In this document: positions 12,906 to 23,015 of the stretch, in pieces
How positions within the stretch are numbered: position 1 is the stretch's first letter
Layout of the letters: each line of letters begins with the position of its first letter
Assembly: GCA_036971715.1 (NCBI GenBank)
Contig: JAVHJL010000007.1
Location: 2,480,001 to 2,544,000 of the forward strand
From: Arthrobotrys musiformis
Lineage: Eukaryota > Ascomycota > Orbiliomycetes > Orbiliales > Orbiliaceae
DNA length: 64,000 bases
Reading direction: 5' to 3'
Position numbers and translations under genes: made by a program
Notes under the pieces: generated by a model
The model's database searches: none
Told to the model about the DNA's origin: nothing
Seen by the model: only the letters and a program-made list of their open reading frames with translations

Positions 12906-14735
12906 ATGCCACGTGCATCGACGATGTTTCCACTGGCTATCATTCTTGAATATATTTCCTTAAGCTACCTCTTAACCCTCTTCCCCCACGCATCAGCATG
13001 GCAGCAATCCATAACCAGCGACGGCAGCTCCGAAATCCGCATAAAAGTCCTCGACTACGGCGGCGATGAATGTCACAACCGAAACGGCGGCCCAGAGGGT
13101 GTAATGGGCATCATGAACACACGAAACTCGGACCAACTAAAAGTTATGGCTTTTTGGGATATAGCCAGCTGCGACAGAATCGATCCGGAAAGATATTCAC
13201 TCTTCATACATTGGTATGATTTACCATCTGGGATCCAGCTGCTGAATTTGGGATTGCCCGGGTTGGAACATAGATGGAAGAGTTTTAAACGGATCGTGCC
13301 TGATTCGGCAACTTGGATCAACTATAAGAATCCGGGGAAGGGGAAGTATATCCCCGGACCGGATGGCATGACTCCAATCGGTGGATTTTTCGCAGGGTTG
13401 ATACAAAAAATACCGCCGGGCTCGATTAGATACCGCATCATGGGTACCAACGAATATATAACCGTTAAAGACGCTGTATATGTACCCAAGACGGTGTCCA
13501 CCGGCGAGTCACTGATCGAAGATAAAATGCTCAATGTCGTAGAAATGGCAGAAGCTAGAACTACTTTGAAAGGACAAGTAAGCAACTGGTTTTACGCTAC
13601 CGGCGGGGTCCCGGGCCATATCTTGGTTACGAAAGATTATATATTCCAGGAACGGGTCAGTAGTGCGTACGTTCAAGCCGCTCTACCTGGAAATATTGGA
13701 AGAATTAGAAACCCTGGGGTCCTTGTTGTGAAGCAAATGCTTGGGGAGTATAGATACCCGCACGGGGACGATAAATCGAAGCCGCTGGTAGACGCCGCTA
13801 ACGATGAAAGGCAACGTATTGAGAGATTGCAACATGAGGCGCAAGCGTTGAAATATATACAGTATCTTCAAGGGGACCAGGCGAAGAATTACCAGAAGTA
13901 CTTGGAGACCAAAGGTGGTACTGCTGGGCCTCAGCTCCAGAGCGAAGCAATAGTATATCCGCCTCCACGATTTTTTAATCAACCTATGGGAACAAATGCG
14001 TCGCAAGTGCAACCAGACGATACTTTAAATACAAACTTGTTCATGAACAACGTTAACCCAAGCCCCCAAGCTAACTTACAGCAGCAGCAGCAGCAAAATC
14101 CGCAACCACAAACGCAAAATATTGGACAACTCACAACAGGTGAAGCCTTTACGGCTGATTTAGTCAATACCTTAAAAGAAGAGGCCGCAAGGCGATCTCA
14201 AGCAGCCTCTAATTTCTTCATCCCACAATCAGAATTTGGTCAAGGATTTGGGCCTCCTACGTCCCAGAATCCCTCGCCGTTTGCAAGAAATCCGCAATCA
14301 CAAAGCTTTGCGGATATGAGAAACCAAGCTCAGGACCTACGCCGACAACTAACCGCCCCTAAAGTGTTACATACATACAATGATATTGACAGCGATTTCA
14401 TTGATATCCTAGACCCAAATTATCTACAGCAAAGAGAAGCGCTAAAATCCAAGTCCCTGAATGAACTTGATTGGGAATTTGGGAATGTAGACCCTTGGGC
14501 GCAGTTTAAAATTCCGAATCAAGTAAGCCAAAGTTTTGACCTTGGGCTGACAAATCAGAATCAAGGCGTGGGAACGGGACCAGAGCATCCGCCTTCAAGT
14601 TTAGGAGATATAGAATGGGGAGAGGAGGTATTTGATCCGAATTTTCCAGCCGGAAACCAACCTGAGTTACAAGAAGATGATCAGGCTCGATTCGAAGAAG
14701 AAAAAATGAGAGAGATTGACGAATATGATTGGTGA
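12906..14735 (+). CDS. Predicted secreted protein, cluster family member A
   Basis: Single exon, 609 aa from ATG 12906 (a second in-frame ATG is at 12924). The N-terminus is hydrophobic (FPLAIILEYI...SYLLTLF) and ends in an Ala-Ser-Ala-Trp context typical of a signal peptide. The next roughly 120 residues match genes B, C and D in pattern: a Cys-His, a Pro-Glu-Gly, an AFW/AFY core, a second Cys, then a hydrophobic strand. Residues about 290-330 are strongly helical and charged. The remaining 280 are disordered, rich in Gln, Asn and Pro, with a CAG-encoded Gln run (near 14080), and acidic at the end. The family is unknown to me. The tail (DFIDILD) has a SUMO-interaction-like core, but this member has no clear basic NLS. 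Confidence 0.85.
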   Translation: MPRASTMFPLAIILEYISLSYLLTLFPHASAWQQSITSDGSSEIRIKVLDYGGDECHNRNGGPEGVMGIMNTRNSDQLKVMAFWDIASCDRIDPERYSLFIHWYDLPSGIQLLNLGLPGLEHRWKSFKRIVPDSATWINYKNPGKGKYIPGPDGMTPIGGFFAGLIQKIPPGSIRYRIMGTNEYITVKDAVYVPKTVSTGESLIEDKMLNVVEMAEARTTLKGQVSNWFYATGGVPGHILVTKDYIFQERVSSAYVQAALPGNIGRIRNPGVLVVKQMLGEYRYPHGDDKSKPLVDAANDERQRIERLQHEAQALKYIQYLQGDQAKNYQKYLETKGGTAGPQLQSEAIVYPPPRFFNQPMGTNASQVQPDDTLNTNLFMNNVNPSPQANLQQQQQQNPQPQTQNIGQLTTGEAFTADLVNTLKEEAARRSQAASNFFIPQSEFGQGFGPPTSQNPSPFARNPQSQSFADMRNQAQDLRRQLTAPKVLHTYNDIDSDFIDILDPNYLQQREALKSKSLNELDWEFGNVDPWAQFKIPNQVSQSFDLGLTNQNQGVGTGPEHPPSSLGDIEWGEEVFDPNFPAGNQPELQEDDQARFEEEKMREIDEYDW

Positions 14736-15229
14736 AAAACTGCATTACACACTCGCGGTTTATAACCAACCAAATTGTATATATGCAGGCCATACTTCCT
14801 ATCATGACAATTGCTTCACTAATTCTTGATTCCCTGGTACGTGGGACCTACACCCTATCTCATGGACAAGATCCCCTACGTTCGCAAACAGTATACCCCG
14901 GGAAATTCTAGTTTTGAAAACAACAATATTGGTGTGCCCCCCTCTCGTAAACCGGCACTGGCCAGAGCTATAACCTAGTTTTCTATATTTGTATGATATA
15001 AGAATACTAAAAGCAAGTTTGAGGCTATATATGAGCAAGTTAGCCTGCCGAAACACATGAAATATTGAACGTGAAACGCAGAGCAGAATAGATACTCCGT
15101 GAAGACGAAAACCTCCAAATAGTCTTGCATGTTTAATAGGCCGGCACGTTAATTGAAACATAAAACCTACCCCCTCTTTAAGGGTCGCTATCAATACGTC
15201 TCGAACCTCAACGGATAAGAGAGACGAAA
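14736..15229. other. Intergenic spacer between family members A and B
   Basis: The 494-bp spacer should hold the 3' end of A and the promoter of B. No gene, clear TATA box or repeat was recognised. Confidence 0.5.
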
Positions 15230-17029
15230 ATGAGGCGACATGCTTCCAATACCAGTTCCGCTGCTTTCTCCCAGGCGCAAAGACTCACAATTATAATTTC
15301 CTCCGCGATATTCCTCCACTCGACCTTAACGGACGCCTTCGCCTATGTGATCAAATCAAGTGACCCAATGGGCAAGCTGAATTCCGCCGTCGAAGAAACC
15401 GAAATCTGCCACGGAAGGAATAAACCACCGGAAGGCGGAAGGTCAATCGCTCAATACGGGGTCGTAAACTGGAAGCAGTCATTTCAAGCCCAAGCGGTAG
15501 TCTTTTACGAAACCTACGAATGCTCAGAGAACCGGATTGCTGTTATCGTTCGGCTACTGAATGAACGTACAGGAGTACAGTACGTTGATATGAGTGGGCC
15601 TAACATCTCTCCTAATATTCGGGGATTTCGAGCGATAAATTTGGATAGATCAGCAGAAGCTATCCTGTATACGGGAAGACGTGCAACTTACGAAGAAGCG
15701 AAGAGGATGGTGCCCGGATCGATGTATATCCCACGACTTCCTGGCAACCCCACGCTTTCCAGCTATTGCATAGGGAACGTCGTTAAACCCTCGTGGAGCG
15801 GTAGATTTGATCTATCATCGGACGACCCCAAGAAGTGGGATGTGTACAAAACGGCATTGATCGCTCTGAGGACAACTTTCAACGAGGTCAAAGACAATCC
15901 GGATGCCATGAAGGTGGTTCTTGGTATAAACCCTCTTGAAATTCCGCGAACTGGACTTGTCTCGAATCCAGACCCTGGGGGACCTGGACTTGAAAATGTA
16001 GAACCTGTTCAGGAGAGAATCGATGATATTTATAGATACATGGGCGAAGATCCGGCTGAAGAAGATATTGATATTACTAGTCGGTGTATTATCATACCTG
16101 CCGGGAGCGGTGTTCCGGATATGGCGGATCTAATAGAAGATCCGAGTACGACAGAAGAAACCGGAAACAAGAAATCATCGAAGGGCATCAATACGGGGAA
16201 GAATACTAGAAAAAAGCAGAAGCTATCGGCCAAAGAGCAGGTTCCAAATTCGGATACTGATCCTCTGGCGGTAGATAATCAAAGTCGACCTATATTAGTA
16301 GATCAGGGCCAAGCAGCCGGCGCACTTGAGCCAAAACCAAAACGCGGGCGCCCAAGGAAATCTCCACTTCAACAGCCGCCATTACAACCGCCTTACAATC
16401 CGCCCACAGAAAACACTGAAGTTCCGGACCAAAACCGCCCGGCCCCCAAACCAAATAGGAAATCCAAAGTGCTCATGGAGCTCGAAGGGATAGTCGAACA
16501 GTATTCTAAGATCAGGCCCACTAAAAAAGATACCAGCGGAGAAAATCTCGAAGAACGGATTCAAAAGAAGAAGCAATCCTTGGAACCTGATAGGGCCCAG
16601 TTGAAGAAAGAAATCAAAGCTAAATTCCAGAACGTGCCGCCGGTGAATTTGATACCGGCTATGGAAGAGCAATTTAAAAGGATACACGAGATACCTAGGA
16701 GAGGTGATATTTCAGGGGGACCTGGAGGTATCTCGATGACGGGACAACAAGATTTCACGCAATATGCCCCGGATCCTTTTGGTCAAAGTGACTCTTCGAT
16801 GATGGCGCCGCCGCAGTACCTATTTGAAGAGCGTCAAAGAAGACAGAGTTTGATGAATTCTCAAGAACAAATGTTCGATGCGGATGCTGGTGCCCAGTTT
16901 CTAGATCTAGACTCAACTTTTGGAAACAACAATCTAGTGGGTCAAAGTGGGCAGGCAGATCGGGTCCCAGGGGAAAACCCGATTGCAGATTTCGAGGCGT
17001 TGATGAATTTGTTTTCGCTGGCCGAATGA
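15230..17029 (+). CDS. Predicted secreted protein with AT-hook-like tail, family member B
   Basis: Single exon, 599 aa. The N-terminus is basic then hydrophobic (LTIIISSAIFLHSTL), a plausible signal peptide ending near residue 35. The shared domain covers about residues 40-200: a CHGRN...PPEGG segment, then AVVFYETYEC, IAVIVRLLN and VQYVDM, which align with A, C and D. The tail from about 300 is disordered and lysine-rich, with an NLS-like TRKKQK at 326-331 and an AT-hook core at 371-377 (Lys-Arg-Gly-Arg-Pro-Arg-Lys) flanked by prolines. The end is rich in Gln and Met. An AT-hook normally binds the minor groove of AT-rich DNA. Together with a signal peptide this suggests either an effector reaching a host nucleus or a mispredicted signal; I cannot decide which. 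Confidence 0.85.
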   Translation: MRRHASNTSSAAFSQAQRLTIIISSAIFLHSTLTDAFAYVIKSSDPMGKLNSAVEETEICHGRNKPPEGGRSIAQYGVVNWKQSFQAQAVVFYETYECSENRIAVIVRLLNERTGVQYVDMSGPNISPNIRGFRAINLDRSAEAILYTGRRATYEEAKRMVPGSMYIPRLPGNPTLSSYCIGNVVKPSWSGRFDLSSDDPKKWDVYKTALIALRTTFNEVKDNPDAMKVVLGINPLEIPRTGLVSNPDPGGPGLENVEPVQERIDDIYRYMGEDPAEEDIDITSRCIIIPAGSGVPDMADLIEDPSTTEETGNKKSSKGINTGKNTRKKQKLSAKEQVPNSDTDPLAVDNQSRPILVDQGQAAGALEPKPKRGRPRKSPLQQPPLQPPYNPPTENTEVPDQNRPAPKPNRKSKVLMELEGIVEQYSKIRPTKKDTSGENLEERIQKKKQSLEPDRAQLKKEIKAKFQNVPPVNLIPAMEEQFKRIHEIPRRGDISGGPGGISMTGQQDFTQYAPDPFGQSDSSMMAPPQYLFEERQRRQSLMNSQEQMFDADAGAQFLDLDSTFGNNNLVGQSGQADRVPGENPIADFEALMNLFSLAE

Positions 17030-18850
17030 CGAACTCAATCCTTGTCAACAAAGTATAACCTACGCATGAATTAAAAATGTGTCTCTACATCGATGCATCA
17101 ATTTAAATTAAGCGGTTCACGCTGCGAGACTGGTTCAAGCGATATATTCCTATTGATAATCGATATCAAAGATCCAAGTGTAGAGTAAGACATAAAATAG
17201 CAAATTTAGTGTTGAACGTTCGAACGATGTGTAATGCTACCATGCTACATATCTAAAACGAACTACTTAGGTTCTGGAAAACCCCCAGATTGGCTTTTGC
17301 ACTATCCACAGGGCCCTCCTAATTCGACTGCACTGAGTTCACAAGCCAAGAGGTAGTTCGACGTTCCATTATGCATTTTGTGTGTGTTGCCCAGTAGCAC
17401 AAGCCCAAATTACTCCAACCAATCAGCTTTCATGGTTGGCTATATTCGGTTAGGGCCTGTGGGCTTGAACACACTATCGTAACGATAGTGTGCTTGGGTC
17501 TCCATATATTCATGCGCATGCGCACAGGGGTGTTTTTTTGCTCTGTATTTGGGTTCACAGTGCTGCATACTCTTCTGATAGCGAATCGCGAGATATATCT
17601 GTATTCGGTCGAAGGTGGGGTAGGTGTGATTGCAAAGCCTACTGACTCCTAAGTTAATACTTTTGAAATATAGCCGTATTGGGCTGTGCGCATGTGCCCT
17701 TCGCGAGTAGCTGATATAATAGTCACCATTAAGACGGTCATTTCATTACACAAAATAAAGCAGTCGACTAGTAGCTAGTAAAATTGTCGACCGGCTGGAG
17801 TACGATGAAGCAAGAGTACATTGTGGTGAGTGGATCCGAGCGATATTTTTGGTCGTCTCAATTTTCCACAGTGCCGTCAAAACTGCAATGTAAGGGCTTT
17901 ATTCAATCTTAAGGGTCGCATGTGCCCCGAGAGGCTTGACTTATGCCCAAAGTTCTAGATTCGAGGCTGCCCAAAGATCCCGGCCGCTTCTGGTCACAAA
18001 CAAGTAGGCCACCAAGTATATATACTTAGCTTGTATATCAGCCTCGCACCGGAAGCTGGCAATTGCCGTGGCATTCAACGTATTGAGCATCGCATTTTCA
18101 CACTGGCTCATGTTCTTGCGAAAAAACTGTCTAATGCCCAGTATGAGGCCACTGGCTCTTGGACCAGGAGATTGATTGCCGGGACGAATTCACGGGCCCA
18201 CAGTCCGCCCTGTTGACTAAGTGGTTAGCCGGTTTCGTGCAAGCCGGATGGGCTTTTTATCCAGCGGCCCGTTCAAACTAGCTGGGGGTACGTACCCGTG
18301 CAACTGGAGACGTCACCCTCTGGCGCTAAAGCCCCCTGCATGGGTCCCAACAGTGCAACATTGCATTGAATCGAAGCCGTACGGCCACAAAAATCGAAAA
18401 TTTTCCGTGGTAATTAACCTGCGCTGCAATCTGGCACCACATCCTGTTCACCCTTTTATACTTGGCCGGGACCTTCGATGTATTCGTCGGATGTTTTCTT
18501 TGCAAATCTCTGCGTCTTTGTTCGCGCGACGTTGAAGAGCTCGAGGTTGAGCTGAAGACGGCTGGGAATTGTTACACGAACACTAAGCTTTTTCTCTACC
18601 GTGGATCACACCCACAACACGCTTTTCCCCCCACGTCTTTGCGTTGGCGCCCATCCACGCCTGTCTCAGGCCATCCACATATTCGATTCTAACCTCGCAA
18701 ATCCAGAATCAGCGACAGAACCGCGCTGGAATACCGCGTGGAGCTATCAGACCATCTGTCTGAATCGCATCTAACAAGGTTTCGGACGGAAAGGACCCTT
18801 TTGTGGCCGTCGCCAACTTTCCACAGGACCGAGGGGGTCCATCCGGCAGA
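17030..18850. other. Intergenic, 1.8 kb
   Basis: No coding frame is convincing. A near-perfect hairpin lies at 17470-17492 and related CACAAGCCCA/TGTGGGCTTG arms lie near 17398 and 17456. The last few hundred bases lead into the DUF3431 gene. In that gene's frame a TGA at 18761 and the absence of any ATG before 18851 set its start. Confidence 0.5.
17470..17492. repeat. Perfect 11-bp inverted repeat
   Basis: CACACTATCGT and its exact reverse complement are separated by a single A. Weaker outer arms (CACAAGCCCA near 17398 and TGTGGGCTTG near 17456) make this part of a larger palindromic patch. It could be a binding site for a dimeric factor, a hairpin, or a remnant of a small inverted-repeat element. 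Confidence 0.7.
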
Positions 18851-20331
18851 ATGCTGAACGGCAACCGGCCGGGCCAGAAAAAGGCTGCGACTATAGCAAT
18901 TCTCGTCTTGTTGGTGATATGGTTTTTGAAATTCTATACCGGGGGTTATTTATTACCGAATAGAGGGGACACGGAGAAATGGCAGGAGAAGAAAATCGAT
19001 ATAACAGATTCGATTAACGAGTCGGTACCGGATGGGAAGAAGGAAAATGACTTGGAATCTGGTCCCGTTGTTGAGGTCGAAGATCCGGTGGTTGAAGATG
19101 ATACTCCGGATCCAGGATCTGAGGACCTGATGCTTGTGCCCGATGACGAGAATCCGACACCTGTGCCTGATGACGGGAATCCGACGGACGTGCCTGATAG
19201 CAAGGCTTCGACAACTGTATCTGACAGCAATTCTCCGACACATAGTCCTGATGGCGAAACTCCAGTGGTCAACAGTAAAGATCCTACGGCGGAGGTTGAA
19301 AAGGTTCCAACCAAGACCAAAACCGACGAGGGGAAGAGCGCTACCCAATCGACCGCGACTGAGCCCAAGCCCACCGGTGAGAAGGAAAAGCACGAAAAGA
19401 CAATTATAATGGGCAAAACATGGAAGGAAGATGCAACATGGGTGAAGGAAAAACTGCCAGCGTATGGAAAGCCATCGAGAACAACCACAAATACCCTCAA
19501 CCGCTAATATACCTCGTAAATATAGGTGGAGGCCAATAATATACGCTGTAGACAGCAGGACGGACAAAGATTATCTCCACGTACTAGTCAACAAGGGCAA
19601 AGAGTCGATGCCTTATCTCACCTACCTAATCGATTTCTACGATGATCTTTCGGATGTCAACGTATTCATTCATGCCCACGAAGATGGCTATCCTCGGTAT
19701 GGTTGTATTCAAATGATACATTAGGGATTTACGAATTAACATCTCTTGACAGCGCCTGGCACAATGAACCCTCGAGCGCAGACTACTCTGCCGTCCAAAT
19801 GATAAACTTACTACGCCTCGACAACGTGCGCGAAAAGGGCTATGTGAACCTTCGTTGTAATCCAAATCCAGGATGTCCCGCGGAACTCCACCCACAGGGT
19901 GCAACTTTCGACAAGGGCAGCATCGAGATCGGATGGAAGAAGTTATGGGGACATATGTACGGGAATGATGAATATCCCGAATCTGTCGGTGTAGCGTGCT
20001 GCGCACAGTTTGCCGTTACAAGAGAGAAGATCCATGAGAGACCAAAGGATTATTACGAGAAATTGATGGATTGGCTGTTGACCACTGATGAAGAAGATGC
20101 TGGGAGGGTGTTTGAATATTTCTGGCATATGGTCTTTGGTATGCCGGCCGCTCAGTAAGTTCTCTGTTTCATTGACCCTCCACTTTGTCCGAAGGGCGAC
20201 GTAGACCACTAACATAGTTCTTTAGCTGCGGGAAAAATTACCATAGTTGCATTTGCGAAACGTACGACTGCACAGTTGGAGGAGTAGGAAGGCGGTCTCT
20301 TGATAAACTTGCCATGAAGAGGATTATATAA
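18851..20331 (+). CDS. DUF3431-family type II membrane protein
   Basis: Four exons, 18851-19461, 19526-19696, 19753-20154 and 20226-20331, give 429 aa. The junctions rebuild the family core: LPAW-RPIIYAVDS, then YLTYLIDFYDD, DVNVFIHAHEDG and RAWHNEP, ending in a Cys-rich tail. An N-terminal hydrophobic segment (residues about 13-25) predicts a type II protein with its domain in the Golgi or ER lumen. Between anchor and domain lie about 150 residues of Pro/Asp/Thr-rich sequence with imperfect repeats of a VPDDxNPT-like unit, a probable stalk. DUF3431 proteins resemble fungal glycosyltransferases, but no reaction is established to my knowledge. It lies inside the secreted-protein cluster on the same strand. 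Confidence 0.88.
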
Positions 20332-20703
20332 AGCACCCCTCTACCAAATTTCAAGAGGTTTTAGCAGGCTTTATTTTGGGTTGTTTGGTGATGGAAGGCG
20401 TTACATTCGGCGTTCTCGAGGGTTACAAAAAATGATTCTAAGTGTATAATATTGATATCACGTATGGGTTTGTCTAAGTTACGCGTAGCGCTATTATATT
20501 ATTTTTGTCGAGGAGGAGTAATAGAGATAATAAGAGTCGATTATAATCCTCCCTTTAAGGGCGCATTGCACCATGCGTACAACTAGCTCGTCGATTGATT
20601 CCACGCTCCAACTTGATCTTGTTGCCACGCTCCAGATCTTATCGTGATAATATTGACGGCCTCAAGGGTATAGGATAGTCTCTATCGGAACTACGAAATA
20701 GCG
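20332..20703. other. Intergenic spacer
   Basis: The 372 bp between the DUF3431 gene and family member C include an AT-rich stretch near 20490. Nothing else was recognised. Confidence 0.5.
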
Positions 20704-22095
20704 ATGTTACTCCCTATATTTCTCATCTTCACAACCTCCTGCCTTTCACACGCCTTCCTTCTCGCCCAAACCTACCAACCATACCCGGGCGAAGAGAGTC
20801 GGCAAACAACAATCGACACCGAAACCTTCGAGGACCTAAGTAACAACCCCTCCGAAGCCATTTTATTCCAACCAAACGTTCGACACCTCAACCCATGCAA
20901 TCCGCGCGACAGCTTTTCAAAATGGAGTAAATCATCCAAAGCGAAGTCCGGCAGGCGGTGGGACCGAATGGGCGATCCCCAGACTATTAGATACCTTGTT
21001 ATCGCAAATTGGGGGGATACGTTACCACTTGAAGCCATGGCGTTTTATTCAACCGATAACTGTGCGGAGGGGTCTTTGGCTATGGTTATCAGGTTCTTTG
21101 AGGGCGAAGATACAGCACAGATCGTACAACTGACGGAGCCCTACGTGCCCAGAAATTTATTAGCTTGGACGGCTATACCGATCAAGAATCCCGATGCTGA
21201 GTATTCCAATTCCGATCCCGAGGCTGTGAATCTGGCGACTTCGATGGTGGAAGGGAGTGTATTCATCCCTGTGCCTGGTTTGGTATCGACGGATCAGGGT
21301 TTGGTAGATTTGGAGATGGAGCCGGTATACTGCACTGGTCTGGTACATCGGGTTATATTCCACAGATATAATATGTTGGCATTGCGTAACGCCGGATTAT
21401 TCACTGTTCAGAATTTGATATTAAGGGTTAGAGACCAAATCAGGATATCTGAGGATCCGGAGACGAGGAGGTATAGATTTGAGTGCATTGCCGTCCCACA
21501 GGATGGAGTTCTGAACAATCCCCGCCGGGCAGCACCCCGGAGGACACAAATTGGCGACGGCGGTGGTTGGCCGATGTTATCAAGGGCGGATTACCTCGTA
21601 AACTCCATTGTAGCGTCCGATTACCCCTGGGATGAAGGTGTGGAGTTAGACCTCAAAAGACGGCCGGAGAAGGTAGTGGATGATATCCTGGATCTCGACC
21701 GCCTCGATGGACGACAGAAATTTCCAACGTTGACCGGAGGGCTGAAGGGAGCCATCGGTCGGCTTTCAAAGGACGAACTCAACGACATCGCTAATTCAAA
21801 AAGATACCCCTCCATCAATGTCGGAGATTTAGATCTCTTGCACGGGGCAGGAGACGAAGAAGAAGATCCAAATGTCATAATCCTCCCTCGAAAACCGAGG
21901 AAGAAACGAGTAGAAACGGTCCCTCGATCGCGAATTAATCAACCGCCGGGGAAACTCAGCAAAATGATTGCGAACCTCCTTGGCGCTGATACGACTGATC
22001 CATTCGCGGTCATTGGGATTGATACGAAATTACTTGATGTTGGGGGCGAATATGTCCCGGGGTTTAGGAAGGATTTGAGGACCCAGGCGGTATAA
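20704..22095 (+). CDS. Predicted secreted protein, family member C
   Basis: The open frame encodes 463 aa from ATG 20704 with a clear signal peptide (PIFLIFTTSCLSHAFLLAQ). The shared domain follows: a Cys near residue 63, then YLVIANW, EAMAFYSTDNC, LAMVIRFF and IVQLTEP, as in B. A basic NLS-like cluster (PRKPRKKRV) is at residues 395-403, next to VIIL. The frame ends at TAA 22093, but the same frame reopens at 22127 if a 37-nt intron (22090-22126, GTATAA...CTGCAG, phase 0) is removed. Sequence beyond is acidic and tail-like, as in A and D, so the stop may not be the true end. See the next entry. Confidence 0.8.
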   Translation: MLLPIFLIFTTSCLSHAFLLAQTYQPYPGEESRQTTIDTETFEDLSNNPSEAILFQPNVRHLNPCNPRDSFSKWSKSSKAKSGRRWDRMGDPQTIRYLVIANWGDTLPLEAMAFYSTDNCAEGSLAMVIRFFEGEDTAQIVQLTEPYVPRNLLAWTAIPIKNPDAEYSNSDPEAVNLATSMVEGSVFIPVPGLVSTDQGLVDLEMEPVYCTGLVHRVIFHRYNMLALRNAGLFTVQNLILRVRDQIRISEDPETRRYRFECIAVPQDGVLNNPRRAAPRRTQIGDGGGWPMLSRADYLVNSIVASDYPWDEGVELDLKRRPEKVVDDILDLDRLDGRQKFPTLTGGLKGAIGRLSKDELNDIANSKRYPSINVGDLDLLHGAGDEEEDPNVIILPRKPRKKRVETVPRSRINQPPGKLSKMIANLLGADTTDPFAVIGIDTKLLDVGGEYVPGFRKDLRTQAV

Positions 22096-22126
22096 TTTTG
22101 AAACAGAGCTAAATAACATTCTGCAG

Positions 22127-22553
22127 AGCTTCCGTCCAAAACAAAGAATCAATCTACCGGGTCCGATCACGATTGATGATGAAGCAGTGGCGGGAGAACC
22201 TATGCCTGAAACGGAGCCGCGGATATCTCCAAACTCAGATATGGAAGAAATATTTCAAGAAGAAGAGGTTAATCGTGGTATTGAAGAAGAATACGTGGGG
22301 GTCGGGGGGGGCTATCATACCCGCTGCAGAATACAATTCCAGGATTCAAGAAGAATATGCAGATGCAAAAGTGGAAGAAGATTACAGTACGAGGGCACAA
22401 TATATAGATGAAATAGAGCCCAAGGAGGAAGAACCACAGACTTTAGAGAACAATAATTTCGACCAATCTGTCAAGGCTGAGTATGCATCGGTATCTGAAG
22501 AGGATGTGGTCAAAGAAGAAGCTGGGGTTGAGCCCAAAGAGGAAGCTACATAG
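22127..22553 (+). pseudogene. Probable tail of gene C, broken by frameshift at a G8 run
   Basis: From 22127 the frame runs SFRPKQRINLPGPITIDDE and continues acidic (MEEIFQEEEV) up to eight consecutive G at 22304-22311. After this run the good frame is a different one (AEYNSRIQEEYADAKVEED... ending EPKEEAT, stop at 22551-22553). The Glu-rich composition matches on both sides of the G run. A one-base length error or a real frameshift explains this better than two genes. There is no convincing promoter or independent ATG. It contains a SUMO-interaction-like ITIDDE. Alternatives are a sequencing error in the homopolymer, or a true C-terminal truncation of C. Confidence 0.5.
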
Positions 22554-23015
22554 CCTAAGTATATAATGTATACTAGACGAACTACGAGTACTAGCTGTTG
22601 TGCTAAGAAAGTAGGTACCTAGGTGAGATCGAAGTCAGATTGCGAGACTAGACGTTCCAAAAGACGTTTCCGAGGCTGGATAGACGTCAGGGTTGGTTCA
22701 TCTTTCCAATTCAAAATGCAACAAATCGACGTGGGATATATCGATACGAGATAAATCGCGATCGAGCTGCAAACTCCACATTTTTTTAATTGAATAAGCT
22801 TAATAATTACCATAAAAATCCGTAGAAAAAGAATAGTTTGCCTCGTACCCAGACCTGCGAGACATGCGACCCAGTCCACCGGGGTGGGTGATGTTGAGCT
22901 ATAAGAGCTCATACCCCCTCATGTCACCCCGTGGCCGAGCATTCACGACCTTCAATGCCAGCCCATCTTTGGTTCAGTTTCAGTTTTGCATGGCCTCCCT
23001 TGATCGTGTGACAAT
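22554..23015. other. Intergenic spacer between C and D
   Basis: The 462-bp spacer has a partial reverse copy of the dispersed motif at 22841-22853 (CCTCGTACCCAGA) and no gene. Confidence 0.5.

Noticed and set aside
14080..14100. CAG repeat as a possible unstable microsatellite
   Set aside because: Only about five CAG units encoding a short Gln run inside gene A; ordinary for fungal disordered tails.
18946..19567. Long minus-strand frames opposite the DUF3431 gene
   Set aside because: They are antisense shadows of the repetitive Pro/Asp/Thr stalk; the sense strand has the conserved domain and splice sites.
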